Shown here: positions 10,971 to 23,460 of the stretch, piece after piece | How positions within the stretch are numbered: position 1 is the stretch's first letter | Layout: each line of letters starts with the position of its first letter | Assembly: GCF_945859685.1 (NCBI RefSeq) | Contig: NC_079147.1 | Coordinates: forward strand, 282,201,679 to 282,265,678 | Direction of reading: 5' to 3' | Source of the DNA: Eupeodes corollae | Taxonomy: Eukaryota; Arthropoda; Insecta; Diptera; Syrphidae | DNA length: 64,000 bases | Notes under the pieces: generated by a model | What the model saw: the letters and a program-made list of their open reading frames with translations, nothing else | Told to the model about the DNA's origin: nothing | Database searches by the model: none | Position numbers and translations under genes: made by a program

Positions 10971-12812
10971 TTTTGTTTTAAGGATAATTCATACGAATCG
11001 AATATTGTTGTGCAACAGATTAAATTGGAAATAAAACCCATCCAGAAATAAATGACTTTAATGGTTTTTCCTTAAAAATTAGATTTCAACTCTATACAAT
11101 TTTCTTTTAAAACATTAAGGAGAAGCTTGAAGTATTGTGTTAGGAAGATATGTGTTTTCTAACAAAACCATACTCATTTTGGGAACTTTTTCAAAAGCAA
11201 ACTTACGTACACCTCCAACACGAAAGAAAGACTGCTGCTCCTCTTATATCCTTATAAGTTTATTCCTTGAATTCAATCTCCCCAAATGCGTCCTTATACC
11301 ATCAAAAATACAAAACACCAAGTCTGGCTAAAGATACTAAGGTTTAGGTATAAGGAAACAATTCTTTAGAAAACTAACACAAATGACTGGAAGAAGAAAA
11401 GTACGGAGATTGAGAATACCAACCGACAGGAGACGCAAAAAAAAGGGAAAAGAAGTGAAAGATAACTGAAAAACAAAATTGAAATTGTCCGGGGTTAATT
11501 GAAATTCCTCAACTTTCTCAATTAAACTTTTTTTTATCTTTCGCAATTTTTATTTTTACTTAGTTACTTATTTTTATTTTTTCGTTTCCGTGTTGCTCGC
11601 TACTAAAAACTCTCAACTCTCAAAAAAGCTTTTGCAATGATGATACGATGCTGCTGCTAGCGCCTGTTATCGCTTTCTCATGGTTTTGTTAAAAAAGTTT
11701 TCGAACATAATCCTGGATGAACAATTTAGGTAGCCATAGTTATTGTTAACTTTATGGGAATTCCATTATTTGTTTTGGAGGTTTTTTTTTGTTTGTTGAC
11801 TACTTTTTTGAGCAATACTCCTTTCAAAAAATTTGATCTTTTTTTCTTTGCCTTGAAGTTCGACGTCTTTTTGCCTTTTGGTATTCATTATTATTATATT
11901 TTTAGTGGAAATAGTTTCAATCGCTTCCTTTAACACTAACAGGCTCTCATCGCACTATAATGCCAGCGCGGTTAGAAAAGGGCTGCGAGAGGATAAACTT
12001 TTTTATCCGGAATTATTTTAGTTGAGAAAATGTCTATCGGTAAGTGACGTTTGCGTAGGATGTGGCCTTTATGCCTTATACCTATCTACTCCTTTGAGTA
12101 AACACCTTTGTTCAATTGAATTATGCCAATCTGGCATCAACATTGTATCTAGGTATAGAGTATAGACCTTCCAAGAGCCAACCGCATGACAGGATAAATC
12201 TTTTTAAAATCAATTTCAGTCATTCCTTTTTACGTTTACACAATCGTTCATTCAGTTCAGTAGCTGAGCCGGTGGCCGAGGAAAATTAATAAATAAATTC
12301 CCGCCCGCCAGTCAGCTCAACCACATCATATTGTCGGTTGCCGGATGGTAATTGAATAACGGTGATGTAAAGTTTTACATTGCATAGAGCACCAGATTTA
12401 TGGCTGTCATCTATTTTTGTGCACAGTAGCGGTAAAAAAACAATAGCATGTTCATTGTTCATATATGAAAATATGTAGGTTTTGGGATAATTAAAAAAAG
12501 TGTTACTACGACTTTAAGTAAGAGTAGTTTGACAGGCATGGATTTGACGTTTAACAGCTGCAACTCAAGTTAAATGTAACTAAATGTCACTAAAATAAAC
12601 TAAAACTTACTGCATATGACACCTAATCGGAACCTTAAAAGTTATGAAATATGAGAATTTATGAACGGTACTCAAGGAAAAAGTTTTAAGAACAAATTCA
12701 TAGTAGTTTAGAATTTAGATAATTCATATTCAGAAAAATGTGTTTTTAGTAATCTCTGCCATCTGGTGTCACAAATAAGATGTATTTTTGTCAGAACTTT
12801 GCAGTTTTAAGC
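10971..12812. other. Unannotated stretch
   Basis: AT-rich sequence with T-runs and no recognisable gene, TE motif or structural RNA. Short open frames at 11137-11331 (+) and 11337-11546 (-) lack any familiar domain. Confidence 0.4.
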
Positions 12813-13238
12813 CTTAAGCAGAATTCACATGAGCGCGACCAACGGACGACGAATGAATTAAAAAATGAAGACATATTTCTACACAAATTCTTAACAAAAC
12901 GATAGCAATATAGTTTCTTTTTGATTTACGATGCATACTTTTACTTTTCAATATCATACATATATTAATAAATTTAAGAAAACAAATTTATTCGTCGCGA
13001 AGAAAATTGTAGTTGATGCGAACTGTCAAACTTTATTCGCGTTCCACAATATCCACACTCGCAATGAATAAAATAATCGCGCGTACTTAACCTAAAAACT
13101 CATTCTTGTATTGGTTTCGGTGGTGAATGGTGATCATTCGCGACGAATTAAAAACTCTCATGTGAAAGAAATGTCAAAAACGACGAATATTAGTTCATTG
13201 GTTGGTCGTTGCTCGTGCCCATGTGAAAAGTGCTTTAG
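12813..13238. repeat. MITE with ~40-bp imperfect TIRs
   Basis: The left end (about 12813-12860) and the inverted right end (about 13190-13238) align over some 40 bp. The shared words are c(t/a)(a)aagca, ttcacatg(a/g)gc, cgag/cgac, caacg and aatgaa. The interior is AT-rich and non-coding, and the total length is about 426 bp. No clear target duplication could be fixed because the outermost bases diverge. This is the structure of a non-autonomous DNA transposon, superfamily unknown. Confidence 0.5.
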
Positions 13239-13867
13239 CTATCAAATACTGAGAAAAAAATGTGACACAAATGTTACATTGGTCAGGTTCGGACTGCATT
13301 CTTTGTACGTAAATTTAGACCAAAGCTACAAGTATGCTTGTCAGTTGTTTTCATAAATTTTAAACGTAGAACTTAATTTCACTAACCTTTACCTTCAGTT
13401 TCTCGCAAAGAAAATACCAACAAATTCTTATCTCCAAAGCAATTCCTCACAAAAGGTACAAGTCCATAAAAAGATGTGTGTTTGTATTTTTATTATGCCA
13501 AGGACGTTTTTATACTAAGCTTTAAATTAAATTGTGTAGAAAACTTTTCAACTGAATGAAAAAAAATGATCAGCTGACACTTTGACACATGTAAGGAACA
13601 TTTTACTTGACTAACTTCCAGTTCACTTAAAAATAATGTTGTCTTAGTTTGAAGGCAATTTTTTGACAGCTGGTCAATCAGATATTTAAAAACTTGATTA
13701 CTTTCTCTTACCTTATGCCACCTGAGCCTGCTTGTGTGATAGTCATATTTAACCGATTCCAACTCCCTAAATTTTGAATATGATTTTTACAGCATATTTT
13801 GTGCAGCTGTCATATATGACATCTTATGACATTTAGTTGTGTTCAGTTAACTAGTTTTATATGAATT
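13239..13867. other. Unannotated stretch
   Basis: Non-coding by inspection. The part near 13565-13690 resembles fragments of the tandem unit at 10-11 kb ('gatcagctga', 'ttttttgacagctggtcaatca'). Confidence 0.35.
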
Positions 13868-13870
13868 TTA

Positions 13871-14199
13871 TGGCTAAATCATAAACACGCTTTAGCTTCG
13901 GCTTCGCTTGACGTTTACAAGTTTAGCCATAGGAATTCAATGCATGCTATCTCAATGGAGCTTCGAACTCACGCTTCGTTTGACAATCGTAAGGAATAGA
14001 ACGTAATGTGGCTCCAAACGGAAGCCTTACTTCAATTATCTGAACATTTGCTTTGTCTGACAGCTCAACAGCTGTAAAAAAAATATTTGCTCTTTGGAGG
14101 GATGAAATTATAGAAATATCATTCAAAGCAACTTAGTTAGAAGCAGGCCCACCGTAACGCAGACGAAGCCGAGGCTGAAGCGTGTTTGTGATTCAGCCA
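13871..14199. repeat. PIF/Harbinger-type MITE
   Basis: Terminal inverted repeats of about 45 bp begin tggctaaatcataaacacgc at the left and, inverted, tggctgaatcacaaacacgc at the right. Both run on through 'tt(t/c)agc(t/c)tcggcttcg'. TTA is duplicated immediately outside each end (13868-13870 and 14200-14202), the target preference of the PIF/Harbinger superfamily. The 329-bp interior has no ORF, so the element would rely on a transposase encoded elsewhere. Confidence 0.75.
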
Positions 14200-14776
14200 T
14201 TAAGAGTTTGAAGGTAATATAGATTTTACCATTCACATCTTGTTTTTTCGTTCAATGTTTGACTTTATCTGAATTATGGTTGAACGAATTCTTTTTGACA
14301 GGAAGGTTTTTGACATTTAAAAATTTTGTTTTGGGAAGATATGATCTGAGAGTTTTCAGTCAACTTAGTTTGTTTGCTGTTATTCTTTCTAAGACTTAAA
14401 GAACAATCTTTGCATTTTTACTTATTTTGAGATCTTTCTATCCCGAACTCACATAAGACGTTTTATATTGGCAAATTTATACGCAGCGCAGCAAAACCTT
14501 ACACACTAAACAACAACAAAGAAATAATGCGGATAAAGAAAGCAGTCAAAATAGTGCATATAAATAGTTCAGATAAAGTTTTGGGATGGTTGGAATAGAA
14601 TGACACTTCATCCAGTTCCAGAAATATTTTTTGTACTTAAAAGTTGGCAGGATTTTATTATTTGGGATGCGTTCGTATTTGTTAGAAAAGTCAAGACGGA
14701 TTTCCAGTGCACAAAAATACTTTAAAATATTCAAATTTAATTTGAAAGCGAAAACTCAGTACTAACATTTAGTATG

Positions 14777-15778
14777 TTGTTGTATGAGAAATAGCCAACA
14801 AAATGATCCGCAGTAGCCAGATTTTTGTATTTAAAAATTAGTACAACTGAAAAAAGATCTGTCAGAATAATAATAAAAAAACACACACAAAGATAAGAAT
14901 GTTTTGTGAAAATCAAAAGTTAGAATCAACTTAGGAAAAAAAACTAACTAAAACTAATAAATTGGTCAATTTTCTAAAAGAAATTCTAAGAAAACATCAG
15001 GAAATTGAGATTTTGTAAAAAAAAGTTCATTTAACAATTGCTTCAAAGAGGGGGTTTGTTCGTAGACTACTAAATCAACATGTGATATTGCTTGAAGGTC
15101 GCCTCAATTTTTAATATACCTGAATCGAGTAGAATTAAGCTTGATTCGACTCCAATCCCGTCCTTGATCGATGTCGAGTCAAAATTTGTGGAGAACAATT
15201 TGTATCGAGAAGTTGGTTTTACAGATAATGCATTATGGTCTGTTTATTTGCATGTTTGTGTACAAAAAATATACTCTTTTTTGATCAAATTACAAGAAAA
15301 ATGGACACAGAGTAGGTATTCTTATATGGTGCTGAACTAATCATTGTTTAACACGAATCAAACTATCTCATTTGTACTTCACACATTGAAAACATCGAAA
15401 CACTATTTGCATTTTAGAAAGCGTTGTCCAACTTAATCATTTTTAAATCTTCTCGTGCGGTGGAAACACCAAAAAGATTTATTTAATCTAAACTAACATT
15501 TGGTGGAAATATTGCAAAATTAATTATATTTTCTATTGTTTTCTCTTGCAATTTTTATTAACAAAACTAAATAATATCAACAGTAATAGATTAATTTTTT
15601 ACCCAATAGAAAACACACATGATTCCAAATGCACAACTATCAACGAACACAGCCATCGCAATAGAAACGCAATATCAATCGCACCAACATTTGAGAACGA
15701 AATCACATAAGATCCATTTGAGACTCGTATAAATGTCAAACACCCATCCATAGTAAGATTCTACTCTAACTTTTATCG
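14777..15778 (+). repeat. TA-flanked TIR element, copy 2 (left part)
   Basis: Matches copies at 2491-3049 and 44465-45108 over the words 'gatccgcagt', 'aaaaattagtacaactga', 'ttgttcgtagact', 'atacctgaatcgagt', 'tatcaacagtaatagatt', 'acataagatccat' and 'tccatagtaagattctactc'. It retains an internal block lost from copy 1. The sequence stops at 15778 where a LINE is inserted and resumes at 19003. Confidence 0.65.
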
Positions 15779-18700
15779 TTTTTTAAATTTTTTTTTTTTT
15801 ATTTTTTTTTTAAATTCATTTTTATTAATTCATTCTTAATTCTATCTTAAAGCTAGACAAAAATTCATAAAACTAGCATAATTATCCATAACTTATAACT
15901 AACTTAATGGTCTCATACGGACACTCTAAGTTAAACTATAACACTAACTACTAATGCCTTTCGGCCCTAAGATCTATTTTACTTCAATTTAAATTTAATT
16001 TATTTTTGTATTTATTAAAAAATTTTGAAAAAAAACTAATAGCAATATCCTTTTTTATTTTTACTTACAAACTACTTAATATTAGGTCCTTACATAAAAC
16101 TTAAAACTAACTTAAACTACCTATTCTACTTATAAACTACTTAAAACTAGAACAACCACAGCAGTAAATCTAACGTTTTTTGTTTTTATATTTTATTGTC
16201 TTTTTTTATGTTTTTTTTAATTTTTTTTCTTTTTTTTATATTCCATGTTTTTTTTATTTTGTATTAATTTTTTTTCGTTTTTTAATTTTTTTTGTATTTT
16301 TTTCGCGTATTTTTTTTTCGTGCCACCATGCCTATTCTACTTAAAACTAAACCCTAATACTATTAAACAAGTATGTAAGCCGGCAAAGGCTTAAAACCCC
16401 ATTCCAAATACCCATTATCAAGTGCCGATTGAAGCCACCAAAACTGGTTCTCCTGCTTCACCCTATCAGTTCGGTCCCGTTCGGACACAGCCCTACTGAA
16501 CCGAAGGAGCTCTGCTCCGACTTGTGCCATGACGTCCCGATTGTACAGGAGTCGCCTATCGACGGTTCGTCGTCTGACGTGGTAGATTAGCGGAACTGCC
16601 AATCTATCCTGTATCAGACCACATTTGTCTAAAAAGAGGAATACCTCTGGTTGAATGAGCCGCTCAAGCGTGCACTTTCAAAATACTCGTCGTTCGGATA
16701 GAACGCCCCAAAAATTAAATTGTTGGTCGAAGACTAGCTCTTGCAATGTGACCTCGAACGAGTTTTATCACGAAATTGTCAATTATGTTGATTCGAGCCC
16801 CGTTGTACAGGACCTCGTTGGAATAACGTTAGCAACGTTAGCAACGTTAAACCACACAGGACAACCATAAACGATCATTGGCCGTATGAGGGCCATGTAG
16901 CAAATTACCTACACTCTGGGGTCAAGCCGACTGCTGTAAAACAGGCGTTTCGTCAGAGCGAAGGCTCCCCTGACCCTGGTCAGAGCAGCATTTATATGTC
17001 TGTCGAAATATTAACACTGACCTAACCACATACCGAGGTACTTCATTACACTTTTGCTCGCTAATGGCTGCCCGTGAAGATTAATGATGACCATCTTGCG
17101 CCAATTCTTGCACGTATCCCCCGTGGCCCCAGGCAACGGAGTCCGAAACAGAATTGTCTCCGACTTCTGGACATTTATGTTCAGTTTCCAGTCGTCGAAA
17201 TATCGCTAAATCTTGTCGAAATTACGCTGCAAAAGAATTCTAATAACCTCAACCTTTTGGGCCGTTCTGTATACGCAATTAGACGTTGGCGTACGTAATT
17301 ACCTTTGTAAGACTACCTATCAGATCGCTGGTGTAAATGCTGAAGAGAATCGGCGAATTCACCGCTCCCTGTTGAAGACCATTTCTAATTGAGAATGTTG
17401 TGGTAGAAGTTACATTGCCACTTTTGACAACAAACTTTCTACCGTTAAGCATATCATAAAGTATATACAACAATGGCTTGCTTATGCCAAGCCTGCTCAG
17501 TTTTAGGTAAAGACCCTCTAACCATACGGTGTCAAAGGCCTTTTCCAAATCAACCAGAACAGCACCTGTGCATTGTTGTTTTGATTTATTCCATTAGATA
17601 TCAGGAACGAGTTTCGATGCAGCATGAATTGTGTCATGACTCGCCTTAAACCCAAACTGTTAATCCGGAATTATTTTGTTGTCCGCAACCCACTTAGTCA
17701 GAGCCCTATTGATGATCTTCTCGAAAACTTTGCTGATGCTCGGAAGAAGATTTATCGACCGAAGATTTGACGGTTTGGATTTGAAGTTGTCCTTTCCCTC
17801 TTTCGGGAGAGCATAAACCACAGCGGTCTTCCAATTCACTGGATAATATGCGTTATTGAAGATTGTGTTATAAATGTCAATTTCATCCATTGGTAAATGT
17901 CTTAGTACAACGTTGGACATACCATCGACACCTGCTGACTTTTTGTTTTTTATTGAATGGAATATGAGCTGATGCTCAACCTTCGTCACTTATCGTCACT
18001 AACAAGGGACTTGGTCTCGTTTGCTCGGCGATTATGGCATTTGCCAAGGAATCGTCATTGGAACGCAAGAAACCTCGGTTCTCAGATCGCCATTGAGTCA
18101 TATCATTTCGAAGGTAAAAGTGATTAAGTAGAGCTGTGTTTTCCAGGTCGTGGTTGGGGCGAATGCTAACATTTACCTTGTTCACTTGCTGGAGCACTTG
18201 CTGGAGCAGCTCCCACCGCCTCCAATTTTTCTTTTGGGTCTTCAATTATGTAAAAGTCATCGTCAAAGATGGCTTCTTCTGGGATCGAATGCACTGTCCT
18301 AAGTACGTCCCTGTTCTCTTCAGTTCTTTGGAGTTTCAGACACGGAAGGTCAGTATCGTCCTTTTTTCTGAATATCTTGTTGATTTTAGGGAACATACTA
18401 GGGTCACTGGACTTAACTGACCGGATCTTACGGTCCCAGTACTTGTTAATTGATAACCTATAGATCTCCTTAGTCGACAGATTGACATTTTTTATTGACG
18501 ACTTCAGTCCAAGTCATGTGGGTCTGTAAGTCGTCTGTATAAGTTTTTGAGTCTTTTCAGTAAGCCACTCTTGTGCCTTGTGCGTCCATTTGGTCCCGTT
18601 CTTTGTACTTTGGTATTGTCCGTTCCATCGTTCTTTTTATTGTTTCGTACATTTGTTGTAAATATTGGTCAATTTCTGTATTTTTCAGATTTATGTTGTT

Positions 18701-19002
18701 CGGTGGGACTCTGTCACTCTAACGAAGTTCTCTCGCTAGGGCGAAACGAATCCAACGCATCTTACTGTAGTTGTAAGGGTGCATTGCAACATATTCCTCC
18801 AACTCCACGCGTTCATTCGGAATCTGCATTACAGCAGCCAGTCCGCAGTGATCACTTTCGTAATCGACTGTCTGTAAGCAGTTTCGAGGGTGATTACCCA
18901 CTTTGTCTGTAACTGTCAGTCTTGTGTCGTACAGCAAAATATCCAGAAAGGAGCCGCTTCTTGGATACGATGGCCTTTGAGTAGCCAGCAGGTCGACGCC
19001 AA
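15779..19002 (-). mobile_element. LINE (non-LTR retrotransposon), 5'-truncated, inserted in TIR copy 2
   Basis: A minus-strand LINE whose 3' end is the T-rich run at 15779-15810 (a poly-A tail on its own strand) and whose 5' end lies next to 19002. It is flanked by a near-perfect target duplication: taacttttatcg at 15767-15778 and taacttttattg at 19003-19014, one mismatch. It begins inside the endonuclease domain, as expected from incomplete reverse transcription. A sister copy lies at 40715-43291 on the plus strand. The clade is not resolved by eye; it looks like the Jockey/I group. Confidence 0.8.
16363..18992 (-). pseudogene. LINE ORF2 (endonuclease tail and reverse transcriptase), dead
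   Basis: Minus-strand pieces in order: the end of an APE-type endonuclease with the catalytic-type 'SDHCGLAAV' (about 18830), a connector region, RT finger 'KKSAGVDGMSNVVLRHLP' and 'PKEGKDN' (17989-17660), palm 'EKAFDTVWLEGLYLKLSRLG' and 'GLQQGAVNSPILFSIY' (17548-17279), and a C-terminal piece 'LAVPLIYHVRRRTVDRRLLY' style (16602-16363). The catalytic YADD box is destroyed: the sequence reads 'YANV' followed by a stop, because of a D-to-N change and a one-base loss relative to the sister copy. Several other frameshifts separate the pieces. Confidence 0.85.
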
Positions 19003-19101
19003 TAACTTTTATTGGTGTTATTCATATGTACTTTGGATATTTTTTTGTTGTTCGTGTAAAATTCTACTATACTATGGATATATTTTCCAACAAAACACGG
19101 G
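19003..19101 (+). repeat. TA-flanked TIR element, copy 2 (right part)
   Basis: Continuation of the repeat broken at 15778: a 'ttattggtgtta' word, 'tttttgttgttcgtg', 'actatggat' and the right terminus caacaaaacacggg, followed by TA at 19102-19103. Joined in order with the left part it matches copies 1 and 3. Confidence 0.65.
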
Positions 19102-22100
19102 TATTTAAACGTTTGCTCTTATTTGAATATTCAGCACAGACTTGCATTGTACTGATTTTGAAAATTCTCTTTTCGCTTCTCAGATAATGGATGTGTTCAG
19201 CATGCTTGGTTGAGTTCCTTCAAATGACGACTTAAAAATAATATTTTTAAGAAATATATTTGTAAATAAGATGTGAAGAAATTAAGGAGTAAATGATATT
19301 AAATCTTGATTAAAACTTAAACTACCATAATTTGAATTATTTTCTCCAAATTTGTCACTATTTCCCATTGTACCATAACTTACAGCCACGACTGTAGCCA
19401 TATCTTAAGCATCTTTGAACTTATCCTTCTTTCATTGAAGAGCCATAGAGTCTGCATTTTACTCCAAAGATATCCTTGCCTAGAAATAAATGCACCAAGG
19501 GCAACCTTAACAATAGTCTTTATAATATCTTTGCTACTTTCTCTTAGCGTTATCGTTGAATTTCTTGCGGGTGCATTCGCCAACTTCTATCATTTCTAAA
19601 ATAAGCAAAAGAGTAAGTAAATCTGATTACCCCCACCCAACAACAACAACCGACAAGGACTAGAGCAGAGCATCCTGAGAGCATCTAGGATACATGAAAA
19701 GGATCAGAAAATTTTCTTTTTAGATAACTCATCGTCATCGTCTATTCACAATCAATGACAGAAATATAGCAGAAGCCAACTTTAAAAAAATAGAAAGAAA
19801 CAAACTTGGATGAAAATTATTTTTGCAATGATGTCCTTTTTGTTCAGGGAGGAACCATTTATAATATAGGTACACAGAGGACACAATGCAAGTTAAAAGG
19901 ATTTCCATCACAGTTCGTCGTCGTCGTCGTAGTTGTCGTAGCCGCCGTCGGGTTTTGTTAGGACTTCTTATGGTTTATAAACGTTTAATTAAATTCCTTT
20001 AGCCAATATGTGACTCTGGCTGGTGTGGTGCTGCGTGAGAGTTAGTAAACATAGACCAAAAACTTTATCCTTTAGTTGAAATACGTAGTTCATACACATC
20101 TGTATATTTATATCTGTGCATTAAACTTGATCCTTAAACCAAACACAGGACGTAAAACCGAACGGACACACATAATTAATCACATTTCGCCAGAGAAATT
20201 ATTCCAAAGTTAGCACGATTTTCGTCGTTGGAGTTTCACTAAAAGTGAAAGAGAATGAGAAGGGGCCTTGAGAGTGGGGGTGGGGAGGCAGGGTTCTATA
20301 AGGTTTAATATATAAGGTGAGGTGTAGTTGGAATACATAGATACATGTACATATGTAGTGTATTTATATTTTCAGGAAGAGATGAATAATGAAATTAGGG
20401 TTTTCCTGTTGATGATTCCTCTTAGTGTTTTTGGAGCGGTTGAGGTCCCTTACTATGATTAGTTATTTCGAACCCATCTTTCTATAGGATGTGAATAATT
20501 GTAGTGTTGGACATAAATAACAAAACTGTTACGTTTCGGTTTGGTTTCGGAGCTTCGCTCGGACTGATGTGATACCCAGAAAATCTTGTCCGACATTAAT
20601 CATTGATTATACCGGAGAGGTTAACCATCGAAAAAAGGATTTTGAGGTTCTCAAAGATAAATACTTAACTTTAGGTATAGGTGTATATACAGCTTATAGG
20701 CAGGTCTACCAAGTTTCAAACTTATTTATGTACATATGTATTTCTACTAAATTTAATTCAGTCGGAGTAAAATCTTCCAAAAGCAAGAAAACTTATAAAT
20801 CTCATCAAGTTTATGTACAGAGGCTTTTCTGCCAATACAAAGTGTGAAACTTTAGTGTTGATTTCGAAAGATGAGTTAAAATACTGAGGTTTTACTTATC
20901 ATTTATAAGGTACGTATTGTCTCCTTTCCTTCCCATAACAAGATTACCTTAGCCACACAAAAGGACAAAGAGGTAAATAATGTGACATTTTAGAAAGGTA
21001 TTTTGAGGAAGACCATTAAAATTAATGGCAAATCGAATTGGAATTCGATTTCAGAAAGTGTGTCCTTTAAATTGGTTAATAAATTTTAATAAGTATGTAG
21101 TTTTAGATATGTATGTGCAGAAATAGAATTATAGAAGCCAGATATACCTACGTTGGTACTTAGATAGCTTAAGCAACTCGCCTTATTTAAATAACAATCA
21201 ACAATTGTATAGAACTTTCTTAAAGGGTATTCAGTACTTTTTGAATGCGACACACGTGGCAAATATAAGCATTAAATTACTTAAAAGGATTTTCAACAAC
21301 TCGTCCTGGGAGTGAAGTAAAATAAATATTAAAGAGGGAAAAAATAATTTAAAAAACTCCCTGTTTATGGCAAAGTCAATGAACGGATATGGGAATAGGA
21401 GGAAGACGTGTCTATACCTATGAGAACATGTCTGTCATATCTTCATCAGACCGAATGTCTGAGGAACTTTGCGTAGGTTTTCAGCATCGTTGCACTTTAC
21501 AATTACCAAGCAGACACGGTTGGAGTTGATATACACCTAATGCTCGTTCATTAAGGATCAACCTGGATCTGAAATAGTTGGGAGTAAGCTGAATGAGTGA
21601 TGAAACCATTCACGTGTATTATATTAAGGATGAGTGAAGCAGAACTTAAAAATAACCATACACAATATAAAAAATATCATACAACAACATCCATACACAA
21701 AAAACACATACAAATACAATGTATACAATCGAAATTATGCGCACTCATACATGAACAAAGCTAATTGGGTAACCAGCACAACATATTCTCTATCCTAGTT
21801 ATCGGATTTCCGTCCTCCATTTTTCTTATATATTTATGGATTTTCTTAAGCAAATGCTAGGTACGAGTATGTGTGGAAAGGATATACGAAATCTATGTAT
21901 ATATAGGTGTATAAGCTTTAATTCCTGCTGATGTTTACCTATACCGAACACCTAACTCCTAACCTATGGAATTATGTTGAGGCAGCAAATCTTGTGTGTT
22001 ATTTTTTTTTCTCAGAGGAAGCACACATAATAATGTGGAATGGTCTAATTTTCAATTAAGGACGAAAAGTGGCCAACCGTTATTGCCTATGTCGTCGTCG

Positions 22101-22688
22101 TCGTCGTAGGTCGGCCGTATGTTATATCGTTGTGTATTATTGTTCTATGAACGTGATATGTATTTTAATAAGAATAAAGGACCAAATAATTTAGCAAAAG
22201 CTAGGTCAATTAATTTTGAATAAAAAAATAAATAAATATATACATCTACATACATATATGTGTGGAAAGGTCAAACAAAATATTGAGTAATTGAGTAGGT
22301 AAGTGGTGGAGAAATGAGTTCACTGGGGGATTGTGGTTGTGTTTCTTGGGAAATATCTTTAAGCTTAAAGATTAACGGACACATTTACTTTTAAAAGGCT
22401 TTATTAAAAATGATTTTGGTCAAAAAATTTAGTTTTTACTAAATATATGTTTATTGAATTTAAACAAAAAAAAATCTAATCATCATATCACTGATTAAAA
22501 TAAAATACTTGTTCATTGTTCAATTCAGAAAATATAGTAACATAAGAATTTGAATTTTAAACGGGGAAATCCCTTCTTAAGTATTATATGCTTTGTATCC
22601 TACTTTTCTATTATTCCAAATTAAAACGTTGTAGAAGCAACATTAAAAGTATTTAAAAAGTGTTTGTGCTTTAACTTAAAATCTAATA
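19102..22688. other. Unannotated stretch with microsatellites
   Basis: No gene supported. There are (GTC)n-like tracts near 19915-19955 and 22090-22110 and several long AT runs. The sequence is more balanced in composition than the TE-rich parts and could be intron or intergenic host DNA. A copia 5' LTR is expected just upstream of 22689, but I cannot delimit it because no matching 3' copy is visible. Confidence 0.4.
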
Positions 22689-22706
22689 GGTTATGGGCCC
22701 AGTTCA
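22689..22706 (+). other. Copia primer-binding site
   Basis: The string ggttatgggcccagttca is the copia-type primer site, which pairs with an internal half of initiator methionine tRNA rather than with the tRNA 3' end. It differs slightly from the classical Drosophila copia site. It lies about 100 bp before the Gag start, as expected. Confidence 0.75.
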
Positions 22707-22803
22707 CGAAAGAATTGAAAATAAAGTGACTGTGGAATAAATTGAATTTAAGAACAATATTAAAAAAAAAATTAAAAAAAAAAAAACATTAAATCATAAT
22801 AAA

Positions 22804-23460
22804 ATGGCTCATGAAATTAAATCCAAATCCAAACGAAATATTGAACCGTTCAACGGTGAGAAATATAGCATTTGGAAGTTTCGCGTGCGTGCATTAATAG
22901 CTGAAGAAAACGCACTAGAAGTATTGGAGGAATTAACACCATTGGAACCAAATGATGAATGGAATAAGAAAGAAAAAATTGACAAAGGTATAATCATTGC
23001 ACATTTAGGTGACTCCATGCTTAGTTTTGCACAAGGGCGAACAAGCGCAATTGGAATCATGATTAAACTTGATGAAGCTTATGCAAGACAAAGTCTTGCA
23101 ACTCGTTTAATCATGGAAAAGAAGCTGCTAAGCTTAAAATACAAAAATGACACACCGCTAACAAGTCATATAGCTATTTTTGATAATATGATAATAGAAT
23201 TTGTATCTGCCGGTGAAAAAATGAAGGAAATGAATAAAATTGCCCGATTGTTATTAGCTTTGCCGAGCAGCTACGATCCAGTTGTTACAGCAATACAAAC
23301 AATTTCAGATGACACACTTACATTGTAATTTATTAAAAATCGAATCTTGGACTATGAAATAAAATTGCGAAACGAGGAGACTGATACAAGCGCAAAGGTT
23401 TTGACTGCGCAAACAATCGAACACCAAAAGGTCAAACTACGGGGTCCAAAGAAATGTGGA
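22804..23460 (+). pseudogene. Copia Gag (capsid region)
   Basis: Opens with 'MAHEIKSKSKRNIEPFNGEKY', then the copia Gag signature 'WKFRVRALIAEENALEVLEE', 'ARQSLATRLIMEKKLLSLKY' and 'LLALPSSYDPVVTAIQT'. A TAA at 23326-23328 interrupts it just before 'FIKNRILDYEIKLRNEE', which continues in the same frame. In copia elements this part packages the RNA into virus-like particles and is followed by a zinc knuckle, protease and polymerase. The stop is a point change in an otherwise continuous frame. Confidence 0.8.

Noticed and set aside
18985..19005. A shared 5' truncation point in the two sister LINE copies
   Set aside because: The plus-strand copy can be read further upstream in the same frame, so only the minus-strand copy has a fixed 5' end here.
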